DNA of 23,930 nucleotides from Oscillospiraceae bacterium. Its GTDB lineage: Bacteria > Bacillota > Clostridia > Oscillospirales > Acutalibacteraceae. The notes below the pieces were generated by a model. That model made no database searches. It was not told the DNA's origin and saw nothing but the letters and a program-made list of their open reading frames with translations. The stretch spans positions 1-23,930 of the forward strand of contig JAFLUO010000017.1 in the NCBI GenBank assembly GCA_022508705.1, written 5' to 3'. This document shows positions 7,082 through 14,025 of the stretch, in pieces. The position numbers and the translations under genes are program-made. The number at the start of each line of letters is the position of its first letter. Position 1 is the first letter of the stretch.

Positions 7082-8464
7082 TCAATCAATTCGTTTAATG
7101 GAATATTTAAACGTGTTCTTTGCTTTTTCATCACGCTTGTCAAAGAAATTTTCTGCCTGCTGCGGAAATGCAATATATGAAAGAACATCTTCATCGGATT
7201 TTGCTTTCTCACCGATTTCAGCCTTGCCTTTTTCAAATCCTGGCTCTAACGTGTCTGCAAAGCGGCATGTAATTGGTTCGCTGTCGCCTAAAACCTTCTT
7301 TTGAAGGTCTTTATTTATTTCTCCGGGAGCTTTACCGTATTCGCCCTTTATATATGCTTTAATTTCTTTTGAAATATTCTTGTATCTTTCACCAACAAGC
7401 ACGTTTGTAACAGCTTGGTTGCCTACCATCTGGCTCAAAGGTGTAACGAGCGGGGGGTAACCCATATCTTCACGCACCCTCGGGATTTCAATAAGAGCCT
7501 CTTCCATTTTGTCAAGAGCGTGCATATCTTCAAGGTTGGCTATCATATTAGAAAGCATTCCGCCGGGAACTTTATATGTTAAAGCGTCAGTGTCGGTAAC
7601 AAGTGCTTTCGGCTTTAAAAGACCTGATGAAAGATATTTGTCGCGAAGAGGCTTGAAATGATCGTTAACGGCTTTCAGAACGCTTCTGTCAAGACCTGTT
7701 TCAAAGCCGAGTCCTGTAAGAGCATCGTGAATAGTCTCCGTTGCAGGCTGTGATGTACCGCCTGAAAAGCAAGAGGTGGCTGTATCAATAATATCGCATC
7801 CTGCTTCAACTGCTTTAAGGATTGTCATATAAGCCATTCCCGTTGTGCAGTGGGTATGAAGAATAACGGGCATTTCGGGCATTGCATCTTTAATTGCGCC
7901 CACAAGGTCTTTTGCCTCAACGGGAGTCATAACGCCTGCCATATCCTTAATGCAGATTGTAGTGCAACCCATTTCTTTCATTTCTTTAACAAGCTGAACA
8001 TATTTTTCGAGAGTGTGAACAGGGCTTGTTGTATATGAAATTGCGCCTGATGCAATAGCACCGTTCTTTATTGTTTCATCAACTGCAACCTGTATGTTTC
8101 TTGTGTCGTTAAGTGCATCAAAAATTCTTATAACGTCAATACCGTTTTCAATGCTCTTTTTAACAAACATTCTTACAACATCATCAGGGTAATGCTTGTA
8201 TCCGAGAAGATTCTGTCCGCGAAGAAGCATCTGAAGCTTAGTGTCAGGGCACTTTGCTTTAATTTTTCTGAGCCTTTCCCATGGATCCTCGTCAAGATAA
8301 CGCAGGCAGGAGTCAAAGGTTGCACCGCCCCAGCATTCAAGAGAGTAGTATCCTGCCGAGTTTAGTGTTTCAAGAATTGCCTCAAAGTCAGAGAAGGGCA
8401 TTCTTGTTGCCATAAGCGACTGGTTAGCGTCTCTTAACACCGTTTCCGTAAACTGTACTTTCAT
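7082..8464 (-). CDS. oadA: Oxaloacetate decarboxylase alpha-type carboxyltransferase
   Basis: A 460-residue carboxyltransferase of the OadA/pyruvate-carboxylase C-terminal family. It opens with FTETVLRDANQSLMATR (metal-ligand D12), has CIKDMAG (K173/D174) and the metal-binding HTHCTTGMA (H203, H205). The TIM barrel and the following helical domain fill the chain. The biotin domain present at the C-terminus of many OadA proteins is absent and is encoded separately at 6287-6670, so this is a split arrangement rather than a truncation. It transfers CO2 from oxaloacetate to biotin, leaving pyruvate. First gene of the operon; ATG 8464 follows GGAGG, with a promoter at 8530-8558. A transcarboxylase 5S-like role is possible but the Na+ pump subunits argue for decarboxylase. 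Confidence 0.93.
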   Translation of the reverse strand: MKVQFTETVLRDANQSLMATRMPFSDFEAILETLNSAGYYSLECWGGATFDSCLRYLDEDPWERLRKIKAKCPDTKLQMLLRGQNLLGYKHYPDDVVRMFVKKSIENGIDVIRIFDALNDTRNIQVAVDETIKNGAIASGAISYTTSPVHTLEKYVQLVKEMKEMGCTTICIKDMAGVMTPVEAKDLVGAIKDAMPEMPVILHTHCTTGMAYMTILKAVEAGCDIIDTATSCFSGGTSQPATETIHDALTGLGFETGLDRSVLKAVNDHFKPLRDKYLSSGLLKPKALVTDTDALTYKVPGGMLSNMIANLEDMHALDKMEEALIEIPRVREDMGYPPLVTPLSQMVGNQAVTNVLVGERYKNISKEIKAYIKGEYGKAPGEINKDLQKKVLGDSEPITCRFADTLEPGFEKGKAEIGEKAKSDEDVLSYIAFPQQAENFFDKRDEKAKNTFKYSIKRID

Positions 8465-8529
8465 ATGTTTAAACCTCCATAGAGAATATCAAATACTAAA
8501 ATAAATCCAAATTACTCCATTTTAAAATA

Positions 8530-8558
8530 ATTATATATTATGTTTTTATTATTATCAA
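8530..8558 (-). promoter_or_regulatory. Near-consensus sigma-A promoter of the decarboxylase operon
   Basis: On the minus strand TTGATA (8558-8553), a 17-bp spacer and a perfect TATAAT (8535-8530). This leaves a leader of about 60 nt before the OadA-type start at 8464. Confidence 0.7.
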
Positions 8559-8594
8559 TAGGGAGACTTTAATAAATATAATTTTTGGCGGAAT

Positions 8595-8630
8595 AACAAA
8601 AAAAGACACCGAAAAGTGTCCTTTTTTGTT
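8595..8630. terminator. Bidirectional terminator-like hairpin after the glycosidase gene
   Basis: GACAC (8605-8609) pairs with GTGTC (8616-8620). After one A-C mismatch, the stem continues as an A-run (8598-8603) pairing with a T-run (8622-8627), then CAA/TTG-type pairs to 8595/8630. On the minus strand it ends the glycosidase transcript before the decarboxylase promoter. Confidence 0.75.
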
Positions 8631-8658
8631 TAAAAATTAACTGTTATAATACTTTAAA

Positions 8659-11148
8659 TTAAAATTTATTTACAGTTATTGATCCGATGTTCGGAGCATA
8701 TGTTACATTGCCGTTAAAACTGTATGATCCGTCGTTGGAAAGTCTTATTTCATTGTCGCCTTCATTAAGGTAAATTACAGCAGTTTTCGTTTTGTAATGT
8801 TCCCAGCTATAGGTGTTTCTGAAAAATACTTTTGGCTGTTTTTCACCGTTTACCTCAATGGTGACATATCGCTCGATTAAATCCACATTATAGTCGTGGT
8901 AACCGCCCTCTTCGTTATTGGCATATTCAAAGGTAAAGTTATAATATCCCGTTTTTGAAACATTCACATTAAATGTACATCCGCTTTCCGTTTCAGAACT
9001 TATCCAGCCAATACGCATACCGCTTGATGTATTGGAATCCGCCTCTACCGTTGCTCCGCCGTATACTGTAACATCATCAGGCGTTATCATATATGTATCG
9101 GTAAGTGAAGCGTTTCTTTTTACGCCTGTGAGTATTGCGTTGTTTGTAAATACAAGATTGTTATATCCGCGGTGAAGATATACGGGCAACTCACTGCCTG
9201 TTAAACTGTCCTCACCGTTAACAATTCCGTTAATTGTTATATTTGTCGAGCCGCTGCCTGAAAATGAGAGATTATAATATCCGTCACTGTCGACTATTAC
9301 AGAATAAGTGTTATTATCGGTTGTGTTTCTTGAACTCAACTTATCAAAATAAATACCGTAATTTTCTTTGTCAATGATATTTGTGACTTTTAAGAGGTCA
9401 AGGGACAAGACGGCATTATTCTGCACCTCAAGCACAACATTATGTTTGCCATCTGTCAATTCCACGGGGATAGAGATACACTCCATATAATCCTCTTTAA
9501 TTGAAGACGGGAATTTATAAGTACCAATTTCTTCGCCGTCAACGGTTATTTTGACCTCAGCATTTATTCTTGTGCCGTCTACAGGACCGTTTCCGTATAC
9601 AAATTCAAAATTATACATTCCGCTTGTCTTTGCATCTACACGGAATTCTACTGAACTGCTCTTATCCAAGCCTTTTACCAAGCCTGAGCCCGAATATGCG
9701 TACGCAGTCTCGTTAGTGGCAACGGCGTTACCTGAGAGCTTAGCGTCCTCTGCCTCATATCTTGTTCCTGTGTTTTTATTTATATAATCTTCAGACCCGT
9801 CATAAGGAATGATTTCAATAAAGAACGCTTGTGATGTGCTTTCGCATGGAAGTTTAAACGAAATCGAAGATCCGCTTACTTTTTTTGTCACCATCATACA
9901 GTCGTCAGGGGAATATACCGCTCCGCCAAGTCCCATGAAATCTACGCTCGTAACTTTAATCGTTACCTTGTCGCCATTTTTAAAGTACGCTTTGTCTATA
10001 TTTTCAATTTTAACTTTTCCTTTGCTGTCAGTGCCACCTGCAAGGATATAAAACTTGCTTTCAGTTTCGTCAAAAGACGCTACTGCAGAAAAACCCAAAT
10101 TAGACAGAGGCTCTTTACCCTTTATATAATTTTCCACATTGCTGTGCATAAGGTCAAACTCACTGACTTTAATTTCCTTGCCTTTCATTTCGGCATAGAA
10201 TTTATACACCCAATAGTTTGAATTCGGCGTTACATCATCAGCTACCGCGTCGGAAAGATTGTTTGCAAGTCTCCAATATGCAACACAGCCGTACGCGTCC
10301 TGCTTTTCAAGTCTTGAAATCCATTTTACGGATTCACCTGGAATACCGTTCGTTCTCATAAGACCGTATTCGGATATACATACGGGAAGGCGTTCTATTT
10401 CAAGTTCATCGCAAATGTTGTAATATTCATCAAAATGATCGTCCATAAAATAAAGCGAATATCTTTCGGCAAGCTCGTGCCAAATTACCATATCAGGCAG
10501 GCAGTCGTGTTCTTTGCAGTAAGATAAAAACTCTTTTATAAAGTCACCGTTGTAGCCTGCGTGACCTGGACCTGCAATTTTAGCGTTTGGATTTATTGAG
10601 CGAACCACTGCATATGTAGAAGCCCATGCTTCATAGAAAGTATATCTGTTTTCTTCTTCCCAGAAATTGCCGAACCACACACCGTTGTCCATCTCATTGT
10701 AAATGCAGTATACAAGATAGTCGGCGTAATCGCTGTTTTCAGATTCAGTAACAGTTTTGCGCACCTTTTCATTGTATTCTTCAAGACTGTCAAGCTGGTA
10801 ATACCAGGTGTCGTACATATCCTGTGTATACACCATCAGCATTTTGCCGCCTGCGCTCAGGAAAGTGTCGCTTACATTATTTACGTCGCCTATGGGGTGC
10901 TGCAGACCGCCTACGGGCTTAGTGGCAAGGCCGTTTACACCTATGCTTTCCGCAATTTCTTTAGACGGAATATCTTCTTCCGCAAAGCCGTAAAGAAAGC
11001 CTGAGGCTCTTCCCGTCATATCCGACTGCGAACTAAAATCAACAGTTACAGTCGGTGTCGCAATTTTCAAAAACGCAATGCCTGCCACAACACTTAAGCA
11101 CAAAATAACGCAAATAATGCCGAGCAATATTTTAATGCCTTTTTTCAT
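8659..11148 (-). CDS. Clan GH-A (GH39-like) glycosidase with carbohydrate-binding-like modules
   Basis: An 829-residue exported or membrane-anchored protein. Residues 6-29 form a signal anchor with no lipobox Cys. Residues about 35-325 read as a TIM-barrel glycosidase: YNEMDNG gives the candidate acid/base E152 directly after Asn, and CISEYG gives the candidate nucleophile E260, the Asn-Glu and later Glu pair typical of clan GH-A and closest to GH39 by eye. A beta-sandwich-like part covers about 355-450. YEAEDAKLSG at about 464-473 opens a CBM6/CBM35-like module to about 590, and a further one or two similar modules run to the C-terminus. Substrate is unknown. It has its own promoter (11175-11203) and ribosome binding site AAGGGAG. 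No sugar transporter or regulator is adjacent. Confidence 0.75.
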   Translation of the reverse strand: MKKGIKILLGIICVILCLSVVAGIAFLKIATPTVTVDFSSQSDMTGRASGFLYGFAEEDIPSKEIAESIGVNGLATKPVGGLQHPIGDVNNVSDTFLSAGGKMLMVYTQDMYDTWYYQLDSLEEYNEKVRKTVTESENSDYADYLVYCIYNEMDNGVWFGNFWEEENRYTFYEAWASTYAVVRSINPNAKIAGPGHAGYNGDFIKEFLSYCKEHDCLPDMVIWHELAERYSLYFMDDHFDEYYNICDELEIERLPVCISEYGLMRTNGIPGESVKWISRLEKQDAYGCVAYWRLANNLSDAVADDVTPNSNYWVYKFYAEMKGKEIKVSEFDLMHSNVENYIKGKEPLSNLGFSAVASFDETESKFYILAGGTDSKGKVKIENIDKAYFKNGDKVTIKVTSVDFMGLGGAVYSPDDCMMVTKKVSGSSISFKLPCESTSQAFFIEIIPYDGSEDYINKNTGTRYEAEDAKLSGNAVATNETAYAYSGSGLVKGLDKSSSVEFRVDAKTSGMYNFEFVYGNGPVDGTRINAEVKITVDGEEIGTYKFPSSIKEDYMECISIPVELTDGKHNVVLEVQNNAVLSLDLLKVTNIIDKENYGIYFDKLSSRNTTDNNTYSVIVDSDGYYNLSFSGSGSTNITINGIVNGEDSLTGSELPVYLHRGYNNLVFTNNAILTGVKRNASLTDTYMITPDDVTVYGGATVEADSNTSSGMRIGWISSETESGCTFNVNVSKTGYYNFTFEYANNEEGGYHDYNVDLIERYVTIEVNGEKQPKVFFRNTYSWEHYKTKTAVIYLNEGDNEIRLSNDGSYSFNGNVTYAPNIGSITVNKF

Positions 11149-11174
11149 ATCGAATTCTCCCTTGAAAAATGTTA

Positions 11175-11203
11175 GTATTATTTTAACACAATGGGAGAGT
11201 CAA
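11175..11203 (-). promoter_or_regulatory. Sigma-A type promoter of the glycosidase gene
   Basis: On the minus strand TTGACT (11203-11198), a 17-bp spacer and TAATAC (11180-11175), 27 bp before the start codon at 11148. It begins only 8 bp after the stop of the upstream TauE half gene; no terminator is visible between them. Confidence 0.6.
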
Positions 11204-11210
11204 AACAATA

Positions 11211-11573
11211 TTATTTCGATTTTTTGAGTTTAATAAGAGAAGAAATTCCCATACATATCAAAAATACAGCGAAAATTTTTGATAGATATTCTGTTTTAAT
11301 AAAATTCAGCATAATGCCTGCAGGAATAGCTCCTGCAATTCCGCCTAAGATTACGGGAAAGATTTCTTTGTATTTTATCTGTTTTTTAACTGTATAAATT
11401 ATAGTGGATATAACAGCGCAGGGAACGAAAAAGGCAAGATTTATCCCTTGGGATTGTATTTGAGGAGTATCGGCAAAAATAACGAGATAAATAATCAGTA
11501 TTCCGCCGCCGCCGAAACCCATTGAGCCTATAAGACCTGAAAGAAATGAAACAATAATTTTGATTATACTCAT
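11211..11573 (-). CDS. TauE/SafE-family permease, second half-size subunit
   Basis: A 120-residue membrane protein with four hydrophobic segments and the family's glycine signature near its N-terminus (GSMGFGGGGILIIYL, about residues 17-31). It corresponds to one of the two internal repeats of a full-length TauE/SafE (DUF81) anion exporter of about 250 residues. The start overlaps the stop of the upstream half gene by ATGA (11573-11570), which implies coupled translation and a complex of the two halves. TauE/SafE proteins are proposed to move sulfite, sulfoacetate or other organosulfur anions; the substrate here is unknown. Confidence 0.85.
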   Translation of the reverse strand: MSIIKIIVSFLSGLIGSMGFGGGGILIIYLVIFADTPQIQSQGINLAFFVPCAVISTIIYTVKKQIKYKEIFPVILGGIAGAIPAGIMLNFIKTEYLSKIFAVFLICMGISSLIKLKKSK

Positions 11574-11920
11574 TTTGTAATCATCCTAACGCCTGCCCAA
11601 ATCATAAATATTGAAAAAACTGATTGGAGAATTTTGTTTGAAGTCTTTTTAATAACGAATGTACCCAATATTGCTCCAGGAAGTCCGAAAATAATATATG
11701 AATAAGTGTCGTTTAAGTTAACATTGCCGTTTAAAAGATAAATTATTAAGCTGATAATTGTAATCGGGAGAATTGTTGCAACTGCGTTGATTTGTGCGCT
11801 TTTTTGGTCAAATCCGCATTTTTTGTAAAGGGGCACGGTGAGCATTCCGCCGCCTGCACCCAAGGTTACATTTACTATTCCGATGAGCATTCCTGAAAAA
11901 AATTTTTTTAAATTGTTCAT
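11570..11920 (-). CDS. TauE/SafE-family permease, first half-size subunit
   Basis: A 116-residue membrane protein with about four hydrophobic segments and its own copy of the signature (VTLGAGGGMLTVPLY, about residues 18-32). With the downstream 120-residue protein it reconstitutes the usual two-repeat TauE/SafE carrier. Both halves have proper starts and the overlap is the compact ATGA form, so this looks like a stable two-gene arrangement, not a recent frameshift in one gene. The ribosome binding site is weak (GGTGA, 5 nt before ATG). I could not find a convincing promoter in 11921-12026. Confidence 0.85.
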   Translation of the reverse strand: MNNLKKFFSGMLIGIVNVTLGAGGGMLTVPLYKKCGFDQKSAQINAVATILPITIISLIIYLLNGNVNLNDTYSYIIFGLPGAILGTFVIKKTSNKILQSVFSIFMIWAGVRMITK

Positions 11921-12026
11921 AATTTCACCGTTGTTTTTTTTATAATTGTTGAATCACTTATATTTAATATGTAGTATTCCCTATAAGATGCATATTTATT
12001 TGCTTACGGATTCGTCTTTATAAGCC

Positions 12027-12060
12027 AAAAAATAAAGCCGATACTTTGCGTATCGGCTTT
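12027..12060 (-). terminator. Intrinsic terminator after the bofA-like gene
   Basis: AAAGCCGATAC (12034-12044) and GTATCGGCTTT (12050-12060) form an 11-bp stem with a 5-nt loop. On the minus strand it is followed by six T (12032-12027), fitting a terminator for the gene ending at 12085. Confidence 0.8.
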
Positions 12061-12084
12061 GCTATATTATATAATAAGGTGTTT

Positions 12085-12345
12085 TTAAAATAAAATGTTT
12101 ATGACGAGCAGCATAATAACTCCCGTTATTCCGAAGAGCGAGGAAAAACCTATTGACCAAAAATTCAGCGGTATTCTTATATTTATTACTGTGCCGATAA
12201 GATTTACCGCCAACAGCGCGCATATTCCCTGAACAGCGGTTAAAAATGAGCCTGAAACGAACTTTTTGTTTTTTAACAGCAATATTGACTGCGCAATAAA
12301 CATAATACCGAACAGTAAAATTAAAATTGCTTTTCCTGAATTCAT
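12085..12345 (-). CDS. bofA: BofA-family protein (pro-sigma-K processing inhibitor-like)
   Basis: An 86-residue membrane protein with three hydrophobic segments (about residues 4-22, 32-55 and 63-86). The second half, with AVNLIGTVINIRIPLNFWSI followed by a Ser-Leu-Phe-Gly-Ile-Thr-Gly stretch, aligns by eye with B. subtilis BofA (VNMFGGSLGIHVPIN then GILGIPG), and the length matches. In Bacillus BofA holds the SpoIVFA/SpoIVFB protease complex inactive in the outer forespore membrane until late sporulation. No spoIVFA or spoIVFB is in this window, and in Clostridia that lack the checkpoint the role may differ. Ribosome binding site AAGGAT; own terminator downstream. Alternative: a general small membrane protein, less likely given the C-terminal match. 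Confidence 0.75.
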   Translation of the reverse strand: MNSGKAILILLFGIMFIAQSILLLKNKKFVSGSFLTAVQGICALLAVNLIGTVINIRIPLNFWSIGFSSLFGITGVIMLLVINILF

Positions 12346-12500
12346 AAAGTTATCCTTCGATACGGGATTTACATAAACAAAATTTTAATATTTTCCCGCT
12401 ATCGTCCTTTCTTTTTATTTTTCATGTCTTTCTATATATCTATTAAAGTGTATGGAAAAATATACTGCTGACATTATTAAAAAAATTAGTTTTTACTGTA

Positions 12501-12529
12501 TTGACCGCAGAATAAAAAACAAGTATAAT
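12501..12529 (+). promoter_or_regulatory. Consensus-like promoter for the propeller-like gene
   Basis: TTGACC (12501-12506), a 17-bp spacer and perfect TATAAT (12524-12529), with the start codon 38 bp downstream. The rest of the 220-bp gap shared with the divergent bofA-like gene shows no other clear element. Confidence 0.7.
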
Positions 12530-12566
12530 AATTAAAAACGGATTTAAATGGATTTACGGTGAGAAT

Positions 12567-13238
12567 ATGCAGAAGATAGTTGATACTGATATTATTGATA
12601 TAATTGCATTTTCTAATGGTATTATATATACAAAAAAGAGTGAAGCACCAAACGGAGCAGTCCGTGTTAATTTTTACGGTTATGATATCAAAAGAATGCA
12701 AAAAACGCCTGTAACAAAAAGTGTATATTTGCTTAATAAATACGGCGCAGAGTATAAAAAAATTGCAGAGCAGTTGGGGGACTACGTTTCCTGTGATGCC
12801 GATATTTCAGACTCAAAACAGATAATTGTTGTTTATCCGAGCGGGGAGACCGGTGTTTTTTCGCAAGACGGCAATATGATTTGGTCTAACGATTTGCGTT
12901 ACCATGAATGTGAGATTTCGGGAGTTGTCTGCGACGGTCGCTTTATTTGGAGTGTTGTTCCCGAGCAAAACTGTGTTGTAAGCTATTCGCTTTCACATAA
13001 AAAATTCAGTATGCGAATAGGCTCGAAAGAATCAGAATCTTTTCAAAAGCCTGTTTCACTTTCAAAATATAACGATGAGTTGTATATTTGCAATGAGAAA
13101 TCGCAAAAGGTAAGAGTAATAAGCCTAAAAGACTATTCGGTAACTGATTTTCGCATTTTTGACGAGCCTGTATATAAATATCTTCGTTCCTGCGGAAAAG
13201 AAGTAGTGTGGCTACAGTCAGGAATATATATTTTGTGA
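12567..13238 (+). CDS. Hypothetical protein, beta-propeller-like
   Basis: A 223-residue soluble protein without signal peptide or membrane segment. It is built of repeating short beta-strand blocks of the type GRFIWSVVPEQNCVVSYSL and DELYICNEKSQKVRVISL, spaced about 40-45 residues, as in NHL/WD-like propellers. With only about four to five such blocks it could be an incomplete propeller or part of an oligomer. No family motif lets me name a function. ATG 12567 follows GGTGAG closely, and a strong promoter lies at 12501-12529. The DUF1292 gene starts 29 bp after its stop, so both are probably co-transcribed, with the 6S-like RNA immediately after. Confidence 0.7.
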   Translation: MQKIVDTDIIDIIAFSNGIIYTKKSEAPNGAVRVNFYGYDIKRMQKTPVTKSVYLLNKYGAEYKKIAEQLGDYVSCDADISDSKQIIVVYPSGETGVFSQDGNMIWSNDLRYHECEISGVVCDGRFIWSVVPEQNCVVSYSLSHKKFSMRIGSKESESFQKPVSLSKYNDELYICNEKSQKVRVISLKDYSVTDFRIFDEPVYKYLRSCGKEVVWLQSGIYIL

Positions 13239-13267
13239 TAATAAATTTGTTATTTAGGAGAATAATT

Positions 13268-13579
13268 ATGAGTGAAGAGTACAATCCCGATTTGGTAACC
13301 GTTATGGATGATGACGGCAACGAGCATATTTTTGAAGAGCTTGACAGAATTGAAACCGATACAGCACGATATGTTGCGCTTTTGCCTTATTTTGAAAACG
13401 CAGAAGAAATGCTTGAAGATGACGGCGAGATTATAGTCCTAAAAGTCACTGAAGAGGACGGCGAAACGTACCTTGTTCAAATCGAAGACGATGATGAATA
13501 TGAAGAAATAAGCGCAATTTTTGAAGAACGTCTTGCTGAGCTTTTTAACGGAGAGGATGAAGACGATATTTTAAGCTGA
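13268..13579 (+). CDS. DUF1292 family protein (YrzB-like)
   Basis: A 103-residue, strongly acidic small protein. DUF1292 features are the opening VTVMDDDGNEHIFEEL, the central YVALLPYFENAEEML and the Glu/Asp-rich C-terminus with YLVQIEDDDEYEEISAIFEE. I start it at ATG 13268, preceded by AGGAG, rather than at an in-frame upstream start at 13208 that overlaps the previous gene and would add a 20-residue non-family extension. The family occurs widely in Firmicutes, often near genes such as ruvX and ireB in Clostridia, but its biochemical function is not established. Its stop is only about 5 nt before the predicted 5' end of the 6S-like RNA. Confidence 0.88.
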   Translation: MSEEYNPDLVTVMDDDGNEHIFEELDRIETDTARYVALLPYFENAEEMLEDDGEIIVLKVTEEDGETYLVQIEDDDEYEEISAIFEERLAELFNGEDEDDILS

Positions 13580-13583
13580 ATAA

Positions 13584-13775
13584 AACCCTGCGAAGCCCGA
13601 TAACTACGGTAAATATTAACCCAACAAACTTTTCAAGGGAGTCAGAACTTCGGTGCGGAGGAGCAGACCTCCCGCATTATGCGGACGAAGGGAGCACAGA
13701 AGCACAGAGATGACACCCACCTGCTTACACGCAGGTTATTATTCACCGTAACCGACTTTGTGGGGGATTATATTT
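13584..13775 (+). ncRNA. ssrS: Structured RNA, probable 6S RNA (SsrS)
   Basis: A non-coding block of about 190 nt with a long-hairpin architecture. Terminal stem: CCCTGCGAAG (13586-13595) with CTTTGTGGGG (13756-13765), ten pairs including three wobbles. Second stem: TACGGT (13605-13610) with ACCGTA (13745-13750), extendable through AATA-type pairs. Interior: CTTCG (13648-13652) with CGAAG (13686-13690), a GCGGAGG/CCTCC-C-GC hairpin (13655-13675), and a small 3'-side hairpin ACCTGC/GCAGGT (13719-13736) next to the large bubble, as in known 6S RNAs. 6S RNA mimics an open promoter and sequesters housekeeping RNA polymerase. GC is higher than in the flanks. RNase P, SRP and tmRNA signatures are absent. 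The assignment is by architecture and remembered resemblance, not by alignment. Confidence 0.6.
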
Positions 13776-13814
13776 TTTAATAAACGAACAATTAAGTTGT
13801 ATCTCAAACTTTGC

Positions 13815-13898
13815 AAATAACAAGGTTCTGACACGAAGTGGCAGGTTCTTATAATGAAATAACAAGGTTCTGACGCATAGCGTCAGGTTCTTATTATT
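13815..13898 (+). repeat. Two tandem 42-nt palindromic repeats
   Basis: Copy 1 (13815-13856) and copy 2 (13857-13898) both begin AAATAACAAGGTTCTGAC and share CAGGTTCTTAT later. Their centres differ but both fold: copy 2 is CTGACGC-ATA-GCGTCAG, a perfect 7-bp stem; copy 1 is CTGACAC-GAA-GTGGCAG with one mismatch. The outer AATAA/TTATT can also pair. No spacers or protein gene are associated. Confidence 0.75.
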
Positions 13899-13922
13899 CA
13901 CCGTAACCGACTTTGCGTGGGG
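13891..13922 (+). repeat. Second copy of the 6S-like RNA 3' arm
   Basis: Positions 13891-13915 are identical over 25 nt to 13736-13760 in the 3' strand of the 6S-like RNA. The copy continues as CGTGGGG where the first has TGGGGG. It retains the ability to pair with the 5' terminal arm: GCGAAG (13590-13595) with CTTTGC (13911-13916). The stretch 13923-13965 shows nothing further. Confidence 0.8.
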
Positions 13923-13965
13923 ATTTATTATTAATGCTCAAAGAATTGAATCGAAACTCAAATAA

Positions 13966-14015
13966 AGCAAATAACAGGACTGCCGTGTTGACCATCCTTG
14001 TTATTTGCTTTTTTT
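13966..14015. terminator. Strong intrinsic terminator between the 6S region and the anti-sigma gene
   Basis: AGCAAATAACA-GGA (13966-13979) pairs with TCC-T-TGTTATTTGCT (13995-14009) with one bulged T, followed by seven T (14009-14015). It can end transcripts running through the 6S region and, on the minus strand, the sigma/anti-sigma operon. The arm GCAAATAACAAGG is shared with the tandem repeats: 13813-13825 on plus equals 13996-14008 inverted. Confidence 0.85.
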
Positions 14016-14025
14016 ATGTTGTGTT

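Noticed and set aside
11211..11920. TauE pair as a frameshifted pseudogene
   Set aside because: Both halves have family signatures at their own N-termini, and the ATGA overlap is typical of functional coupled genes.
11921..12026. Promoter for the split TauE genes
   Set aside because: Several TATA-like hexamers exist in this AT-rich stretch but none has a credible -35 at 16-18 bp, so none is annotated.
12447..12454. Minus-strand CATACACT upstream of the bofA-like gene, resembling a sigma-E -10 box
   Set aside because: No -35 match at the required spacing; the nearest GTATATT is only a few bases away.
13584..13775. Structured RNA considered as tmRNA, SRP RNA or RNase P RNA
   Set aside because: No tRNA-like acceptor or T-arm, no GGAAGG-type SRP tetraloop region in the right context, and no RNase P GAGGAAAGUCC block; size and two-ended stem fit 6S better.
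13815..13898. Two 42-nt direct repeats considered as a CRISPR array
   Set aside because: Only two copies, directly abutting with no unique spacers, and no cas genes in the window.
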